The position numbers and the translations under genes were made by a program. From Leptotrichiaceae bacterium (lineage in GTDB: Bacteria > Fusobacteriota > Fusobacteriia > Fusobacteriales > Leptotrichiaceae), in contig JAGOWQ010000014.1 in NCBI GenBank assembly GCA_018060185.1, positions 1-40,552 of the forward strand: a DNA stretch of 40,552 bases. The letters are read 5' to 3'. Below, one piece after another: positions 40,002 to 40,552 of the stretch (position 1 is the stretch's first letter; every line of letters begins with the position of its first letter). Under the pieces are notes generated by a model. The model did not search any database and had not been told where the DNA came from. It worked only from the letters and a program-made list of their open reading frames with translations.

Positions 40002-40552
40002 ATGAAAATTTTTAATGGCTTTAAAGCTAGAGTTTTCCTTGTTTTATTATTCGTTTTTTTAGTCTTTTTATATATAATTGGACATTTATTTTATGTACAA
40101 ATAGTAAAAGGAAATGAATGGAAAGAAACAGGAGAAAGACAGTATAAAAGTGAACATGTTATAAAATCTAAAAGAGGAAAAATAATAACTAATGATGAGG
40201 AAATACTTGCTTACGATGGAGAAAGTTATTCTATAACTCTTGACCCTACTTTAGTTATATTAGAAAATATTGATAATCTGATGGGATTATTAAAAAAACA
40301 TATCCCAGAATTTAATTCAGAAAAAGTAAAAAAAGAGATTTTGGAAAAAAGAAAACAAAACAAAAAATATATGAAAATAGAAAATATTATAGATTATAAA
40401 ACTAAAAAGTTAATATCTGATGATCAATCTAAAGATGTTAACTTGAAATCAGGAGTTTTCTTTGAAACTAATTTTATAAGAAATTATATTAAAAATAATG
40501 CTTTTCAAGAAATAGTAGGATATTTAGATAATGAAAATAAAGGTGTCTACGG
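40002..40552 (+). CDS. Penicillin-binding protein, N-terminal part (FtsI/PBP2-like; truncated by window edge)
   Basis: ATG 40002, eight bases after AGGAG, opens a frame of 183 codons to the window end. A short basic start is followed by one membrane segment (about residues 11-28), then FYVQIVKGNEWKETGERQY. IKSKRGKIITNDEEILAYDG follows, the RGxI...LA signature of the class B penicillin-binding protein dimerisation domain. The transpeptidase part is beyond the window. Whether it is FtsI (septal) or PBP2 (elongation) cannot be decided from this part. Confidence 0.85.
   Translation, partial: MKIFNGFKARVFLVLLFVFLVFLYIIGHLFYVQIVKGNEWKETGERQYKSEHVIKSKRGKIITNDEEILAYDGESYSITLDPTLVILENIDNLMGLLKKHIPEFNSEKVKKEILEKRKQNKKYMKIENIIDYKTKKLISDDQSKDVNLKSGVFFETNFIRNYIKNNAFQEIVGYLDNENKGVY

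Noticed and set aside
1..40552. CRISPR array
   Set aside because: No regularly spaced repeat series was seen on either strand; the only tandem repeats are the coding ones in ftsK.

Overview
The window is very AT-rich and gene-dense, with most genes on the + strand. Core genes include spoVG, rqcP, pth, guaA, anaerobic nrdDG, smpB, ssrA, mreB, ftsK and gatCAB. The base composition, the diderm-style AMIN/Amidase_3 hydrolase, SpoVG in a chromosome with no visible sporulation operon, and strictly anaerobic nucleotide reduction point to a fermentative anaerobe. My best guess is Fusobacteriota, probably Leptotrichiaceae; this is inference from gene content and composition, not a database match.

Layout. 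1-4.3 kb holds a gene tail, a coiled-coil envelope protein, rqcP, spoVG, an MFS transporter and pth. 4.5-13.2 kb is an accessory region entirely on the - strand. It contains a DUF262/DUF1524 (GmrSD-like) nuclease, a decayed SEC-C/HEPN-like gene broken by about three frameshifts, and a type IIS restriction-modification operon. That operon encodes a double-domain adenine methyltransferase with a fused N-terminal HTH, an AlwI-family endonuclease and a third protein of unknown role. An 11-bp sequence covering the stop codon of guaA recurs at 6345, which suggests that 6.35-13.27 kb is an island inserted at the guaA 3' end.

13.3-18.2 kb carries guaA, then divergent nrdD-nrdG whose promoter is overlaid by two NrdR-type boxes. 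A long inverted repeat and a cluster of DnaA-box-like 9-mers lie downstream. 18.2-24.8 kb carries sfsA, yajC, an amidase, a GerMN-like protein containing a 28-bp perfect palindrome, yqeK, rnr, smpB and ssrA. The last three form a ribosome-rescue and RNA-decay module.

24.9-31 kb holds a lone acyl-CoA dehydrogenase-family gene, a cytidylate-kinase-like gene on the - strand, and a phosphonate-type ABC transporter (phnD, phnC and two permeases). 31-40.5 kb carries ftsK, mreB, scpB, an RsuA/RluB pseudouridine synthase, a HAD phosphatase, gatC, gatA, gatB and the start of a penicillin-binding protein. This stretch covers chromosome segregation, cell shape, tRNA amidation and wall synthesis.

All assignments come from reading motifs by eye. 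No similarity search was run.
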